Assembly (NCBI RefSeq): GCF_013248905.1
Contig: NZ_JABRVS010000001.1
Location: forward strand, 4,216,001-4,280,000
DNA length: 64,000 bases
From: Shewanella sp. VB17
Lineage (GTDB): Bacteria > Pseudomonadota > Gammaproteobacteria > Enterobacterales > Shewanellaceae
Direction: 5' to 3'
This document shows positions 45,660 to 53,899 of the stretch, in pieces. Made by a program: the position numbers and the translations under genes. The notes beneath the pieces were generated by a model. The model was not told the DNA's origin, did not search any database, and was given only the letters and a program-made list of their open reading frames with translations. Numbering within the stretch: position 1 is the first letter of the stretch; every line of letters begins with the position of its first letter.

Positions 45660-46301
45660 TTAAAGCAGCGGCGGGAAAAATAACTTGGTGCCAGGCGTTA
45701 TCTGTCTAAAACTAGCCAAATTGTTAATTTTGGCCACTTGCATATAATACGAGCCATCTTGATAAACTTGATGACATAAAAGTGGTAAGGTATCACCCGC
45801 CTTAAATTCAATCACATGAGTTAAATCGGGTGAAGAACGCTTCGAATTTAGTGCCTCTTCCTTATTGGTCATATAACCACTAAATGAAAGGTTCACTTTC
45901 GCCCTCAGAGGTGTACCATCTGGTTTAAACAATACATACTCGACTTTAAAACTGGTCAAACGACACACAAAATATAAAGTCCCCCAAACAATGTGAACGA
46001 TATTGGGCTCATGTTTATTACCAATATAGTTATAGATAACATCTTTTAAATCTGACACTTGCTGAGTAACATCTACAGGTTTAGTCGTTTTAACTACTCC
46101 GGTCCCGTCAATAATAGTCATAAAATCAATGGTCTCTGCATCATATCCAGCAAATTTAGTTTCACTGGCAGACTTACCTAATGATTTTTTACTCTTTTTA
46201 TCGTATTGGATAACGTGGTTGTGGCTAAAGTTTGATGGATTAAGCATAAGTTCAAACTTACTACTGCCATCTTCCGCTTCAATTGTTAATTTTTTAGCCA
46301 T
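45660..46301 (-). CDS. LysM-containing baseplate hub protein (Afp7-like)
   Basis: From the ATG at 46301 the product is 213 aa (MAKKLTIEAEDGSSKFEL). An N-terminal beta-rich domain (LMLNPSNFSHNHVIQYDKK; VHIVWGTLYFVCRLTSFKV) is followed by a C-terminal LysM-like module (FKAGDTLPLLCHQVYQDGSYYMQVAKINNLASFRQITPGTKLFFP written in parts as FKAGDTLPLLC ... INNLASFRQITPG). Afp7/gp53-type proteins join spike and baseplate. GGGAG lies 5 bases before 46301; two further start codons just upstream (46304, 46307) are possible. Confidence 0.88.
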   Translation of the reverse strand: MAKKLTIEAEDGSSKFELMLNPSNFSHNHVIQYDKKSKKSLGKSASETKFAGYDAETIDFMTIIDGTGVVKTTKPVDVTQQVSDLKDVIYNYIGNKHEPNIVHIVWGTLYFVCRLTSFKVEYVLFKPDGTPLRAKVNLSFSGYMTNKEEALNSKRSSPDLTHVIEFKAGDTLPLLCHQVYQDGSYYMQVAKINNLASFRQITPGTKLFFPPLL

Positions 46302-46310
46302 CATCACTCC

Positions 46311-46481
46311 CTAACGCTCTCGGGTTTGTACTCGCTGTTGCTGGATCATTTTAAAACAACGCTTTAGCACTTCTTCTTGCTGTGCGTCGAGTTCTTCCTC
46401 CGTCACAACTGAAACGGCCGGACTATCTTGCCCATTAATCACATTGGATTTAATGACTAACTGTTTCACTTCAATCGCCAT
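46311..46481 (-). CDS. Small DUF5908 eCIS protein (Afp6 position)
   Basis: A 56-aa open frame in the gap between tube and LysM genes starts MAIEVKQLVIKSNVI, the conserved start of DUF5908 eCIS proteins, and continues with an acidic then basic helix (TEEELDAQQEEVLKRCF ... QQQRVQTRER). Its stop overlaps the ribosome-binding site of the LysM gene and its ATG is 2 bases from the end of the tube gene. The family is found only in eCIS clusters next to Afp5/Afp7, role unclear, possibly a spike-tube adaptor or chaperone. Confidence 0.85.
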   Translation of the reverse strand: MAIEVKQLVIKSNVINGQDSPAVSVVTEEELDAQQEEVLKRCFKMIQQQRVQTRER

Positions 46482-46483
46482 GT

Positions 46484-46954
46484 TCACATCACTCTATTTG
46501 AATACTGATAACACAGCTCAATCTCTTCAATTGCCACTTCATTTTTAGTTGAATGGAAAGCATCGAGCTTCCAATTAACGGGATAGGCTTGAAAAAAATT
46601 CCAACTGCGAATGACGGTCCCTCGCTCACCTAATAAATGAACTGACAGATCTTTAGGTTCTAAGGTTTTGTTGAAATCACCTTCGAAAAATGTTATACAC
46701 CATTTAACAATAAATGAATCCAATTTAGTAATGCCACGCTTGAGGCTTAAATTACTGTGCTTAACCGACTTAGGAAGTTGATAAATAAATCTATTTTCTC
46801 CACCTTCACCATACTCTTCGGTTTCAACTTGAGCGCTGATCCCACCTATTTCTTGGAAAGATGTATCTGATTTATTTTTTGCACCATGAAATGCCACTTT
46901 GAAATAAAATGCAGGTACTGGCCAACCATCATCTTGCTTCGACCCATCTGACAT
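46484..46954 (-). CDS. eCIS inner tube protein 2 (Afp5-like)
   Basis: 156-aa (from the third ATG at 46954, which has AGGGG about 6 bases upstream) phage gp19-type tube protein: PAFYFKVAF, SFQEIGGISAQVETEEYGEG, LKRGITKLDSFIVKW and VNWKLDAFHSTKNEVAIEEI. Second of two tube paralogues; it probably forms the first tube ring on the spike, as Afp5 does, while the 47027 gene makes the bulk tube. Confidence 0.9.
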   Translation of the reverse strand: MSDGSKQDDGWPVPAFYFKVAFHGAKNKSDTSFQEIGGISAQVETEEYGEGGENRFIYQLPKSVKHSNLSLKRGITKLDSFIVKWCITFFEGDFNKTLEPKDLSVHLLGERGTVIRSWNFFQAYPVNWKLDAFHSTKNEVAIEEIELCYQYSNRVM

Positions 46955-47026
46955 CATCATCCCCTTTAGTGGCCATCATTATTATCAAACCAGCACCAGA
47001 TATGGATCTAATGCTGGGGATTAACA

Positions 47027-47500
47027 CTAGGCGTTAGCAATAGCCAAACCCTCATGTGCCAACTCAATCGTCTCAACAGCGACCTCATTACCATCTGATT
47101 TAAGATCAGTGCCAGTAATTTTAGTTGGCCAAGCATTCGACAAGGTCCACACCATGGTAGGTGCACCGGATTCATCCAACAAACTGATGGTCACCGCCGT
47201 TCTTGCAACCGTATTCATTTTAATTTTGCCGTACCAATCAAAGAATTTATTATCTTTAGCAAAGATGCCTTTCTTCAAAGTGACATTACTAGACTTAACG
47301 ATACCGGGCATTTTTATCGTGGAAAATATCTTATTGTCCCCTGCACGATATTCAATAACCTGAGCTTCAACATCAAGTCCAGAGACTTCTTGAAACGAAG
47401 AAACCATCCCCTCACCAGCGCCTCCGGCCCATTTTACTTCGAAGTAAAATTTAGACATTGGCCATACATTAGCGGATTGTTTCGAACCATCATCTGACAT
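47027..47500 (-). CDS. eCIS major inner tube protein (Afp1-like)
   Basis: 157-aa gp19-family tube protein: FYFEVKWAGGAGEG, SFQEVSGLDVEAQVIEYRAG, LKKGIFAKDNKFFDWYGKI and WPTKITGTDLKSDGNEVAVE. AAGGAG stands 7 bases upstream of the ATG. It shares the start MS(D)DGSKQ with the downstream paralogue, supporting duplication. Sits between sheath and second tube gene. Confidence 0.93.
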   Translation of the reverse strand: MSDDGSKQSANVWPMSKFYFEVKWAGGAGEGMVSSFQEVSGLDVEAQVIEYRAGDNKIFSTIKMPGIVKSSNVTLKKGIFAKDNKFFDWYGKIKMNTVARTAVTISLLDESGAPTMVWTLSNAWPTKITGTDLKSDGNEVAVETIELAHEGLAIANA

Positions 47501-47551
47501 ATTGTTCTCCTTAACTCATAATTTCTTAATGGGTTACCATATGAATAAACG

Positions 47552-49105
47552 TTATGATTTCTGCATCTGTTGCTGAAAAGTAATTTCGATGAATTCAGCA
47601 GGTCTCGTTACAGCGACCAAAACAGTGACTCGTAGAATCCCCTCAAGAATATCTTCACTTGTCATGGTATTTCCCAGTCCGACACTGACATTAAACGCAT
47701 CTGCAGGTGATGCACCTGCTAAGCCACCTCGTTTCCAAATACCGGTTAAGAAATTAGTGATCATGCTATTAATCGTCACCCACGTATTGGCCGTATTGGG
47801 CTCAAAGACATAAGCTTTAGCAGCCAACCGAATTGACTCTTCGAGCATGATCATGGTTCTTCTGACACTGATGTAACGCCAATCTAAACTGTTGCCATCA
47901 AGGGTTCTAGCCCCCCAAACTAAAGTGCCTTCACCAATAAATGTTCGAATAGCGTTGATGGATTTACCTTGAGTCGTGACGTTTAAATCTTCTTGTTCAT
48001 CATGGGAAATATTAACTGCTGGAGATATTACCGAGTTTAAACTCACATTAGCAGGCGCTTTCCAAACACCACGCGCATTATCAACCATGGTATAAATCCC
48101 CGCCATTGACGCGGCAGGAGGTAAGAGGTTGAGCTTAGTTTTTATATCAAGTAATAAACTGCCATAGGCTGGACTCATCGACGTTAATGTCTTATTTAAT
48201 AGCCCCCTTTGAGCATCACCTTCAACGGTTGACAATGAAGTGATTTCGGCTAACATTTGATCGCGTTTTGCCACTCGCATTTTATTGCTCGGGCTTACTA
48301 ACTCATCTGCACTTAACCCCTCTAAATCACTAAAGTTGGCTGCAACTTCATCATTAAGTATGGTCGTCAACACATCTGCATTACCTATATTTGCAAAGCT
48401 AAGTTCACTGTCCTGAACGATAGTAGTGTGTAGCCATGGATAGTAAGCACTTGAAAAATCTAAATTATTAATGCCCAACTTTGAACGAAAATTAGCGATA
48501 CAATCCCCATCTTCATCCTGTCTATCTTTAAATCCATTCCAAACATCCAAAATAGCCACTCGATTGCGCATAGCGCCACCACAGTGAGCTAAAGAAGCTT
48601 GCTGTACACTAATGCAATCATCTTCTGCTAAACGTACAGCTTCTGGGATAACGAGCATTGTCGGTTCTTGCTCTTTTAGTAATGTCGGGATCCCAAGTTC
48701 TAATTTTGCCGCTTCAATGTCATCGGTATAACTCCCGACAGACACGATATAACAAGGGCCGCCTCCATTCTGAAAGAAATGCATCATGCTGTAATACAGC
48801 ATATAGCGAGTATTAGACTGGGTGACAACATATTGTTTATCACCTAATACAACCGCAGGATCATCTTTTGAGTCTGCCGTTTTTTCACTGATATCAAATA
48901 GGGGTGATGGAGCATTACCAAAATAACTACGAAATTCAGCCATGGACGTAATCCGCCATGGCTTATTTAATAACGATTTACTGCCATTAATGGCTTTTTC
49001 GGTATAACCGATAAAAGCAGGGACAGCCGTTGCCACTTCAACAACAGAATTAGGAAATGCATTTTTTTCAACAATATACACGCCCGGTGTTTTCATCACG
49101 CCCAT
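47552..49105 (-). CDS. Contractile tail sheath protein (Afp2-4-like)
   Basis: 517 aa with the tail-sheath signature at the N-terminus (MKTPGVYIVEKNAFPNSVVE) and the conserved C-terminal fold: GEGTLVWGARTLDGNSLDWRYI, RRTMIMLEESIRLAAKAYVFEPN and VAVTRPAEFIEITFQQ. AAGGA lies 7 bases before the ATG at 49105. Afp has three sheath paralogues; only one is present here. Confidence 0.95.
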   Translation of the reverse strand: MGVMKTPGVYIVEKNAFPNSVVEVATAVPAFIGYTEKAINGSKSLLNKPWRITSMAEFRSYFGNAPSPLFDISEKTADSKDDPAVVLGDKQYVVTQSNTRYMLYYSMMHFFQNGGGPCYIVSVGSYTDDIEAAKLELGIPTLLKEQEPTMLVIPEAVRLAEDDCISVQQASLAHCGGAMRNRVAILDVWNGFKDRQDEDGDCIANFRSKLGINNLDFSSAYYPWLHTTIVQDSELSFANIGNADVLTTILNDEVAANFSDLEGLSADELVSPSNKMRVAKRDQMLAEITSLSTVEGDAQRGLLNKTLTSMSPAYGSLLLDIKTKLNLLPPAASMAGIYTMVDNARGVWKAPANVSLNSVISPAVNISHDEQEDLNVTTQGKSINAIRTFIGEGTLVWGARTLDGNSLDWRYISVRRTMIMLEESIRLAAKAYVFEPNTANTWVTINSMITNFLTGIWKRGGLAGASPADAFNVSVGLGNTMTSEDILEGILRVTVLVAVTRPAEFIEITFQQQMQKS

Positions 49106-49122
49106 AATCTATTCCTTTACAA

Positions 49123-50001
49123 TTAAAAGTTAACAAAAATTTCAGAAATTTGAGTTATTTTAGTGTCAATGGATTCCTGGTAGCCCTTACCAGCTTGAGC
49201 TGTAGGTAAATGATGGATCACAACTTTATTTCCTTTAGCTCGTTTATCAACTAATTGAAAATGATGTTCACTAAACTGTTTCAATTCAAGTCGACAATGG
49301 CTTCTAAAAATGGCCATCTGTTCTCCACTTTCAGAAACATCTATGCTTTTTTTGTCAAAAAATACCGATTTATTTATATCAACAACATCAAAATTACCGC
49401 TAGAACGGCCATAAACACGGTATTCCCAATAGGATTTCCTGTTATCTACCTTCGCAATTAAATTTAATCTATTATTACTCACGACATCATTAGAGATTAT
49501 ATCAAGTAATTTTTTATTTATATGAATTGAAATAAAAAACACAACTTTAGCATGACTAAATTTAATCGCAGAAACATCCTCAGGCTTTAACTCATCAAGA
49601 CTTAAGAAGTCTTCTTCTGATATATACTCTTGTTGATGTAAAACAACATCACCTTTAATGAAATTTAATTCATCATTAGAGATTCGATTTGCTAACATCA
49701 CAATTTTGTTTTCTTTTAATAATGTAATCGATGAATAATCACTAAGATTAGGTTCATGGCTAGTCACCATAAAGTCAAACACTAAGGGGTCATTGTCATC
49801 TGATGCGTATGACATCATTAATTTAAGTTTATCTAAATCATATAATACCCCAACACCGCCAACATAAGGCTTAAAAATGACACCTGTATTTTTTGCTTGC
49901 CTCAGGGTTTCAGCTGTGGGGTGAAAGTTCAAGCCTTCACACACTAGCGATTTAAAATACTGATGCTTTAAGTTTATTTTATACATAACCCTATAATTCA
50001 T
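49123..50001 (-). CDS. Unknown eCIS-operon protein between cap and sheath genes
   Basis: The 292-aa protein is not recognised. It has no signal peptide or membrane helix, and is rich in beta-strand patterns with polar segments (DPLVFDFMVTSHEPNLSDYS; AKVVFFISIHINKK; SYWEYRVYGRSSGNFDVVDI; HCRLELKQFSEHHFQLVDK). It starts after the DUF4255 cap gene (9-base gap) and ends 18 bases before the sheath gene, so it must be co-expressed with the structural genes. Candidates are a neck, cap or collar protein, but nothing in the sequence proves this. Confidence 0.75.
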   Translation of the reverse strand: MNYRVMYKINLKHQYFKSLVCEGLNFHPTAETLRQAKNTGVIFKPYVGGVGVLYDLDKLKLMMSYASDDNDPLVFDFMVTSHEPNLSDYSSITLLKENKIVMLANRISNDELNFIKGDVVLHQQEYISEEDFLSLDELKPEDVSAIKFSHAKVVFFISIHINKKLLDIISNDVVSNNRLNLIAKVDNRKSYWEYRVYGRSSGNFDVVDINKSVFFDKKSIDVSESGEQMAIFRSHCRLELKQFSEHHFQLVDKRAKGNKVVIHHLPTAQAGKGYQESIDTKITQISEIFVNF

Positions 50002-50009
50002 AGAGATAT

Positions 50010-50585
50010 CTATTCCTTTGTACCCGTTGATACTTCTGCTTCTGAGAGTTGACTTATTCTTGATACCGTCGCCTTAGGATCTATGGTCACCATTCTGATT
50101 TTATACAGAATTGATGGCATATACTTAGCGCCTAGCATGCTCCATACATTACTTTGTTCATGCCTTTCAATGTTCTCGATATCTAAGATTATTTTTTCTA
50201 TATTTTGATCTAAATCAGGGGAGTTTTGATGATTAAAAACAGGTTCAAGTTGAAAATAGCTAATGACACTCGACATGAATTTAAGTGATTCATTATAATT
50301 ATTATCAGTAAAGTTGGCGACAACCATAAGATAAAGATTGAGAAATATAGGCTTAACATTAGATAAACCGTTGGAATTGATAAGTGGAGGCACACTTACT
50401 TTAACAGCCGTTTCTTTTTCAATGTTTATTAAAAATAGTACAACTCTATTGTTAATGTTCGAACTTAGACTACCATCGTGCCCAACTAAATTAGAAACGA
50501 TCACAATATCTTCAGCCAATTCAAATTTAAATTTCAAATGCTGATTCAATTTATTTGCTATATAACTCACACAAGACAATATCAA
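50010..50585 (-). CDS. DUF4255 tail-terminator/cap protein (Afp16/Pvc16-like)
   Basis: Matches the Pvc16 N-terminal family: SYIANKLNQHLKF, NRVVLFLINIEKETAVK, PIFLNLYLMVVANFTDNNYNESLKFMS, VISYFQLEPVF and NVWSMLGAKYMPSILYKIRMV. Afp16 terminates the tube and sheath at the tail end. The start is uncertain: a TTG at 50585 has GAGGGTG about 5 bases upstream and agrees with family length (191 aa); a TTG at 50627 would add 14 residues. First gene of the eCIS operon. Confidence 0.85.
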   Translation of the reverse strand: MILSCVSYIANKLNQHLKFKFELAEDIVIVSNLVGHDGSLSSNINNRVVLFLINIEKETAVKVSVPPLINSNGLSNVKPIFLNLYLMVVANFTDNNYNESLKFMSSVISYFQLEPVFNHQNSPDLDQNIEKIILDIENIERHEQSNVWSMLGAKYMPSILYKIRMVTIDPKATVSRISQLSEAEVSTGTKE

Positions 50586-50627
50586 ATGTTCACCCTCATA
50601 CGGACATGACACTAATGAATACTGCAA

Positions 50628-50849
50628 AACATATAATTAACACATTATCTAAAAAAAACAATAGAATTAACAATAAAATTCACTATCCATAACGGGGAGA
50701 CACATCAATATTTTTTATCGCCATGAAGCGAATCTGGCTGATGTCTCTTAAGATCAGAAATTAAGGCATCACAGCTTGGTTGAAAATGTTATTAATAGGA
50801 TGCAAAATATGCCAAACAGTCATGAATTTACCTAAATGTGGGACATAAA
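50628..50849. promoter_or_regulatory. Divergent intergenic region holding the probable eCIS promoter
   Basis: The region between the cap gene and yjjX is AT-rich. It holds an imperfect inverted repeat, GAGACAcaTCA (50697-50707) and TGATGTCTC (50739-50747), 31 bases apart, the only conspicuous palindrome here. Promoters for the eCIS operon and yjjX must lie here or inside adjacent genes. No known operator was recognised. Confidence 0.4.
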
Positions 50850-51440
50850 ATGCTAACCAAGATATCACCATCTTATGATGAAAAAGTTGGCCAACTTAAC
50901 AGTATCAATGTCATTGTTGGATCCATGAATCCAGTTAAAATCCAAGCTTCAAAATACGCACTCAATCAATTATTCCCCAACGCGATCATTCATTGCCAAG
51001 GAACTCACGCTCCCTCAGGTGTTGCAGCACAGCCTATGACCAAAGAGGAAACGTTACAAGGTGCGATCAACAGAGTTGAATATTGCCAAAACCTTGAAAA
51101 TGGCCTAACCGCTGATCTTGTTATTGCCATAGAGGGAGGTGTTGATCAATTTGCTCATGGTCCAGCAACATTTGCTTATGTGGTTATTGCCAATAAAAAC
51201 CAACAAATGATTGGTTGTAGTGCGCAACTTCCCCTTCCTCCTATGATTTACCAGGCATTAAATGAAGGCGAAGAACTCGGCAATGTAATGGACAGACTGT
51301 TTAATACCGATAACATCAAGCAAAAAGGAGGAGCAATAGGACTATTAACCCAAGGAGCAGCAACCCGAGAAAGTATCTATACTCAAGCACTCATATTAGC
51401 CATGTCTCCTCTATTAAACACCAAGCTCTATCAAACCTAG
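50850..51440 (+). CDS. yjjX: Inosine/xanthosine triphosphatase YjjX
   Basis: 196-aa house-cleaning NTPase of the YjjX family, hydrolysing ITP/XTP. Motifs: VIVGSMNPVKIQA near the N-terminus, THAPSGVAAQPMTKEETLQGA, IAIEGGVD and KGGAIGLLTQG. The frame continues upstream to a GTG at 50838; the ATG at 50850 is chosen as the likelier start. Divergent from the eCIS operon. Confidence 0.88.
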   Translation: MLTKISPSYDEKVGQLNSINVIVGSMNPVKIQASKYALNQLFPNAIIHCQGTHAPSGVAAQPMTKEETLQGAINRVEYCQNLENGLTADLVIAIEGGVDQFAHGPATFAYVVIANKNQQMIGCSAQLPLPPMIYQALNEGEELGNVMDRLFNTDNIKQKGGAIGLLTQGAATRESIYTQALILAMSPLLNTKLYQT

Positions 51441-51552
51441 ACCTAGTTTTTTTTGCAAAACCTTGCTAGCCTCAAGTTAATACGAATCAATTTCACCTAA
51501 ATTTACGTCAAACACACTGAAATTTATAACATAATAAAGAGTGGAGATTTAA

Positions 51553-52596
51553 ATGGACTACAGACGTATACCGCATTCCAACCTTGATGTTAGTGAACTC
51601 TGCTTAGGTACCATGACTTGGGGTGAACAAAATACCCAACCAGACGCATTTACCCAACTCGACTACGCCATCGATCAAGGCATCAATTTTATTGATGCCG
51701 CAGAAATGTACCCCGTTCCTCCTAAAGCAGAAACTCAGGGTGCCACAGAGCGTATCCTAGGTAATTACTTAAAAAAAACAGGCAAAAGAGACAAATTAAT
51801 CATCGCGACTAAAGTCTCTGCATCGGGAGGGAAAAATGATTATATACGCACGAATATGGCGCTGGACTGGCGTAATATCCATGAGGCGGTCGATGCCTCT
51901 CTCGAGCGTTTACAAATAGAGACCATCGATCTTTATCAAGTACATTGGCCAGACAGAAACAGCAACTTTTTCGGCAAACTTTCCTACCAACAAATCGATG
52001 ACAGCGAAACACTCACCCCCATTATTGATACGCTAGAGGCCTTAGGTTCATTGGTTAAAGAAGGAAAAATCAAATATATCGGTGTGTCTAATGAAACACC
52101 TTGGGGATTAATGAAATACCTACAACTGGCAGAAAAACATAACCTGCCCAGAGTCATTAGCGTACAAAACCCCTATAATTTACTGAATCGAAGTTTCGAA
52201 GTGGGAATGGCAGAAATATGTCACCGAGAAGAGCTGCCCTTACTCGCATACTCACCACTCGCATTCGGTGCTTTGTCTGGTAAATACTTAAATGATCAAT
52301 GGCCAGAAAACGCACGTCTGACATTATTCAAACGTTTTTCCCGTTATACCGACAATCAAATAGCCCTTGATGCCACTCAAGCATACGTTGAATTAGCTCA
52401 AGAGTTCAAACTAAGTCCAGCACAAATGTCATTGGCTTTCGTTAACTCACGTAAATTTGTCGCCTCAAACATCATAGGTGCTACAAACATTGAACAACTC
52501 AAAGAAAATATTGATAGTATCAATGTGAGTATTTCATCAGAACTCATGCTCCGCCTCAATGAGCTATCACAAATGTACCGCTTTCCCTGCCCATAA
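51553..52596 (+). CDS. tas: NADP(H)-dependent aldo-keto reductase (Tas)
   Basis: 347 aa, closely resembling E. coli Tas (346 aa) over its length: MDYRRIPHSNLDVSELCLGT, GINFIDAAEMYPVPP, IATKVS, DLYQVHWPDR, KYIGVSNETPWG, QNPYNLLNRSFEVG. Catalytic Asp/Tyr/Lys/His of the aldo-keto reductase fold are in the expected blocks. Natural substrate unknown. Confidence 0.92.
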   Translation: MDYRRIPHSNLDVSELCLGTMTWGEQNTQPDAFTQLDYAIDQGINFIDAAEMYPVPPKAETQGATERILGNYLKKTGKRDKLIIATKVSASGGKNDYIRTNMALDWRNIHEAVDASLERLQIETIDLYQVHWPDRNSNFFGKLSYQQIDDSETLTPIIDTLEALGSLVKEGKIKYIGVSNETPWGLMKYLQLAEKHNLPRVISVQNPYNLLNRSFEVGMAEICHREELPLLAYSPLAFGALSGKYLNDQWPENARLTLFKRFSRYTDNQIALDATQAYVELAQEFKLSPAQMSLAFVNSRKFVASNIIGATNIEQLKENIDSINVSISSELMLRLNELSQMYRFPCP

Positions 52597-52742
52597 CTCC
52601 CTCTAATAAATAGGCTCACCTATTAAACAAGATACCAATAAAATCAGTAAAAAACTCATTATCAAGTTTCAATAAAAGACTCACCAAAATGATAGTTATG
52701 GCTATAGTTATAGTCAGATTAATGATAATAGGACTATCGACA

Positions 52743-53603
52743 ATGAGAAAACTGACTCACTTTTTGCTTCTGGCGACTATGATGACTTTCTCCATATCTG
52801 CTAATGAGGTTATCAAATATCCCAATATTGATGGCGTTGGCTCAGCTTCAATTGGCTATGCAATTCTTGAAATGTTAATAAACAAAGAGGGAATGCCCGG
52901 CACCCTTGAACTGCAAAAGACTGAAGTCAACCAAGACAGAGCAAGAAAAGAAGTAGAAAAAGGGGACCTATCTCTATTTGATACAGGCTATAAAAAAGAT
53001 CTTGAACACGGATTTATCCCCATATATAGACCATTTGATCGTGGTCTACTTGGATGGAGAATTTTTATTGTCAATAAAACTGGGCAAGAAAAAATTAACA
53101 CCATAGTGGCAGAAAATAAAAAATTTAAAGATCTCGAGTTTACGGCGGGTCAAGGAAGTGGATGGGGTGATATTCCCATTTTAGAAAATGCGGGCATAAA
53201 AGTAAAAACATCGACAGCAATAAAGAATCTCATGAACATGTTGGTTGGGGGGAGGTTTAATTCATTCCCTCTCGGCTCTAATGAGGTTTTTCAATTTTTC
53301 AATAAATATGGTGAAGGATTAGAGGGGATAACTATTGACCAAAAAATAACGTTAGTCTATCCGTTTGGGAGATTTTTTTATGTCAATAAAGATAACAATA
53401 AATTGGCATCACTCATTGAAACCTACTTAGATAAATCATTAGCAAGTGGTAATTTGCAAAAAACCTTAGAGAATCACTCTTTCTTTAAAGATGCTTTTTC
53501 TAAAGCAAATTTAGATAAACGATTGATAATAGAAGTTGAAAATAAAGATTTTTCGACTGCATATTCAAAAATTGAAGCATCATGGTGGTACAAAATTAAC
53601 TAA
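52743..53603 (+). CDS. Periplasmic binding-protein-like protein
   Basis: 286 aa from the ATG at 52743, with signal peptide MRKLTHFLLLATMMTFSISA. It has the layout of a type II solute-binding protein: YPNIDGVGSASIGYAILEML, GLLGWRIFIVNKTGQE, FTAGQGSGWGDIPILENAGI and a lobe-closing FPLGSNEVFQFFNKYG. No transport genes adjoin it. The frame is open upstream to 52689 but that section would precede the signal peptide. Ligand unknown. Confidence 0.7.
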   Translation: MRKLTHFLLLATMMTFSISANEVIKYPNIDGVGSASIGYAILEMLINKEGMPGTLELQKTEVNQDRARKEVEKGDLSLFDTGYKKDLEHGFIPIYRPFDRGLLGWRIFIVNKTGQEKINTIVAENKKFKDLEFTAGQGSGWGDIPILENAGIKVKTSTAIKNLMNMLVGGRFNSFPLGSNEVFQFFNKYGEGLEGITIDQKITLVYPFGRFFYVNKDNNKLASLIETYLDKSLASGNLQKTLENHSFFKDAFSKANLDKRLIIEVENKDFSTAYSKIEASWWYKIN

Positions 53604-53899
53604 CCGTTATTGTAATGATCCAGTTCAAGGCTCACGCAAAAGTACGAGGGTTGGCTTGATACATTACTGATGATAAATGCCAGATGAATGCAGTACGTTA
53701 CAAGACAATATTGGGTACTTTAGCCTAAATCAACAATGATTAACCCAAACTATGTACTTGCAATAACCGATGAGCATTAAGATAGGCCACCATCATGTCA
53801 AAATAGCGCAATAGTCACTAAAGCTACTTGCAAAAGGCGATAAGATCTTTGATGATCTCATCGCCTTTTATTTTCATTATCAAACATCGGACCTACACA

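Noticed and set aside
24941..50585. Type VI secretion system, R-type pyocin or prophage tail interpretation of the contractile cluster
   Set aside because: No TssB/TssC pair, ClpV, TssJLM membrane genes, holin, endolysin, capsid or portal genes; presence of the Afp15-type ATPase, DUF4255, DUF5908 and DUF4157 points to an eCIS.
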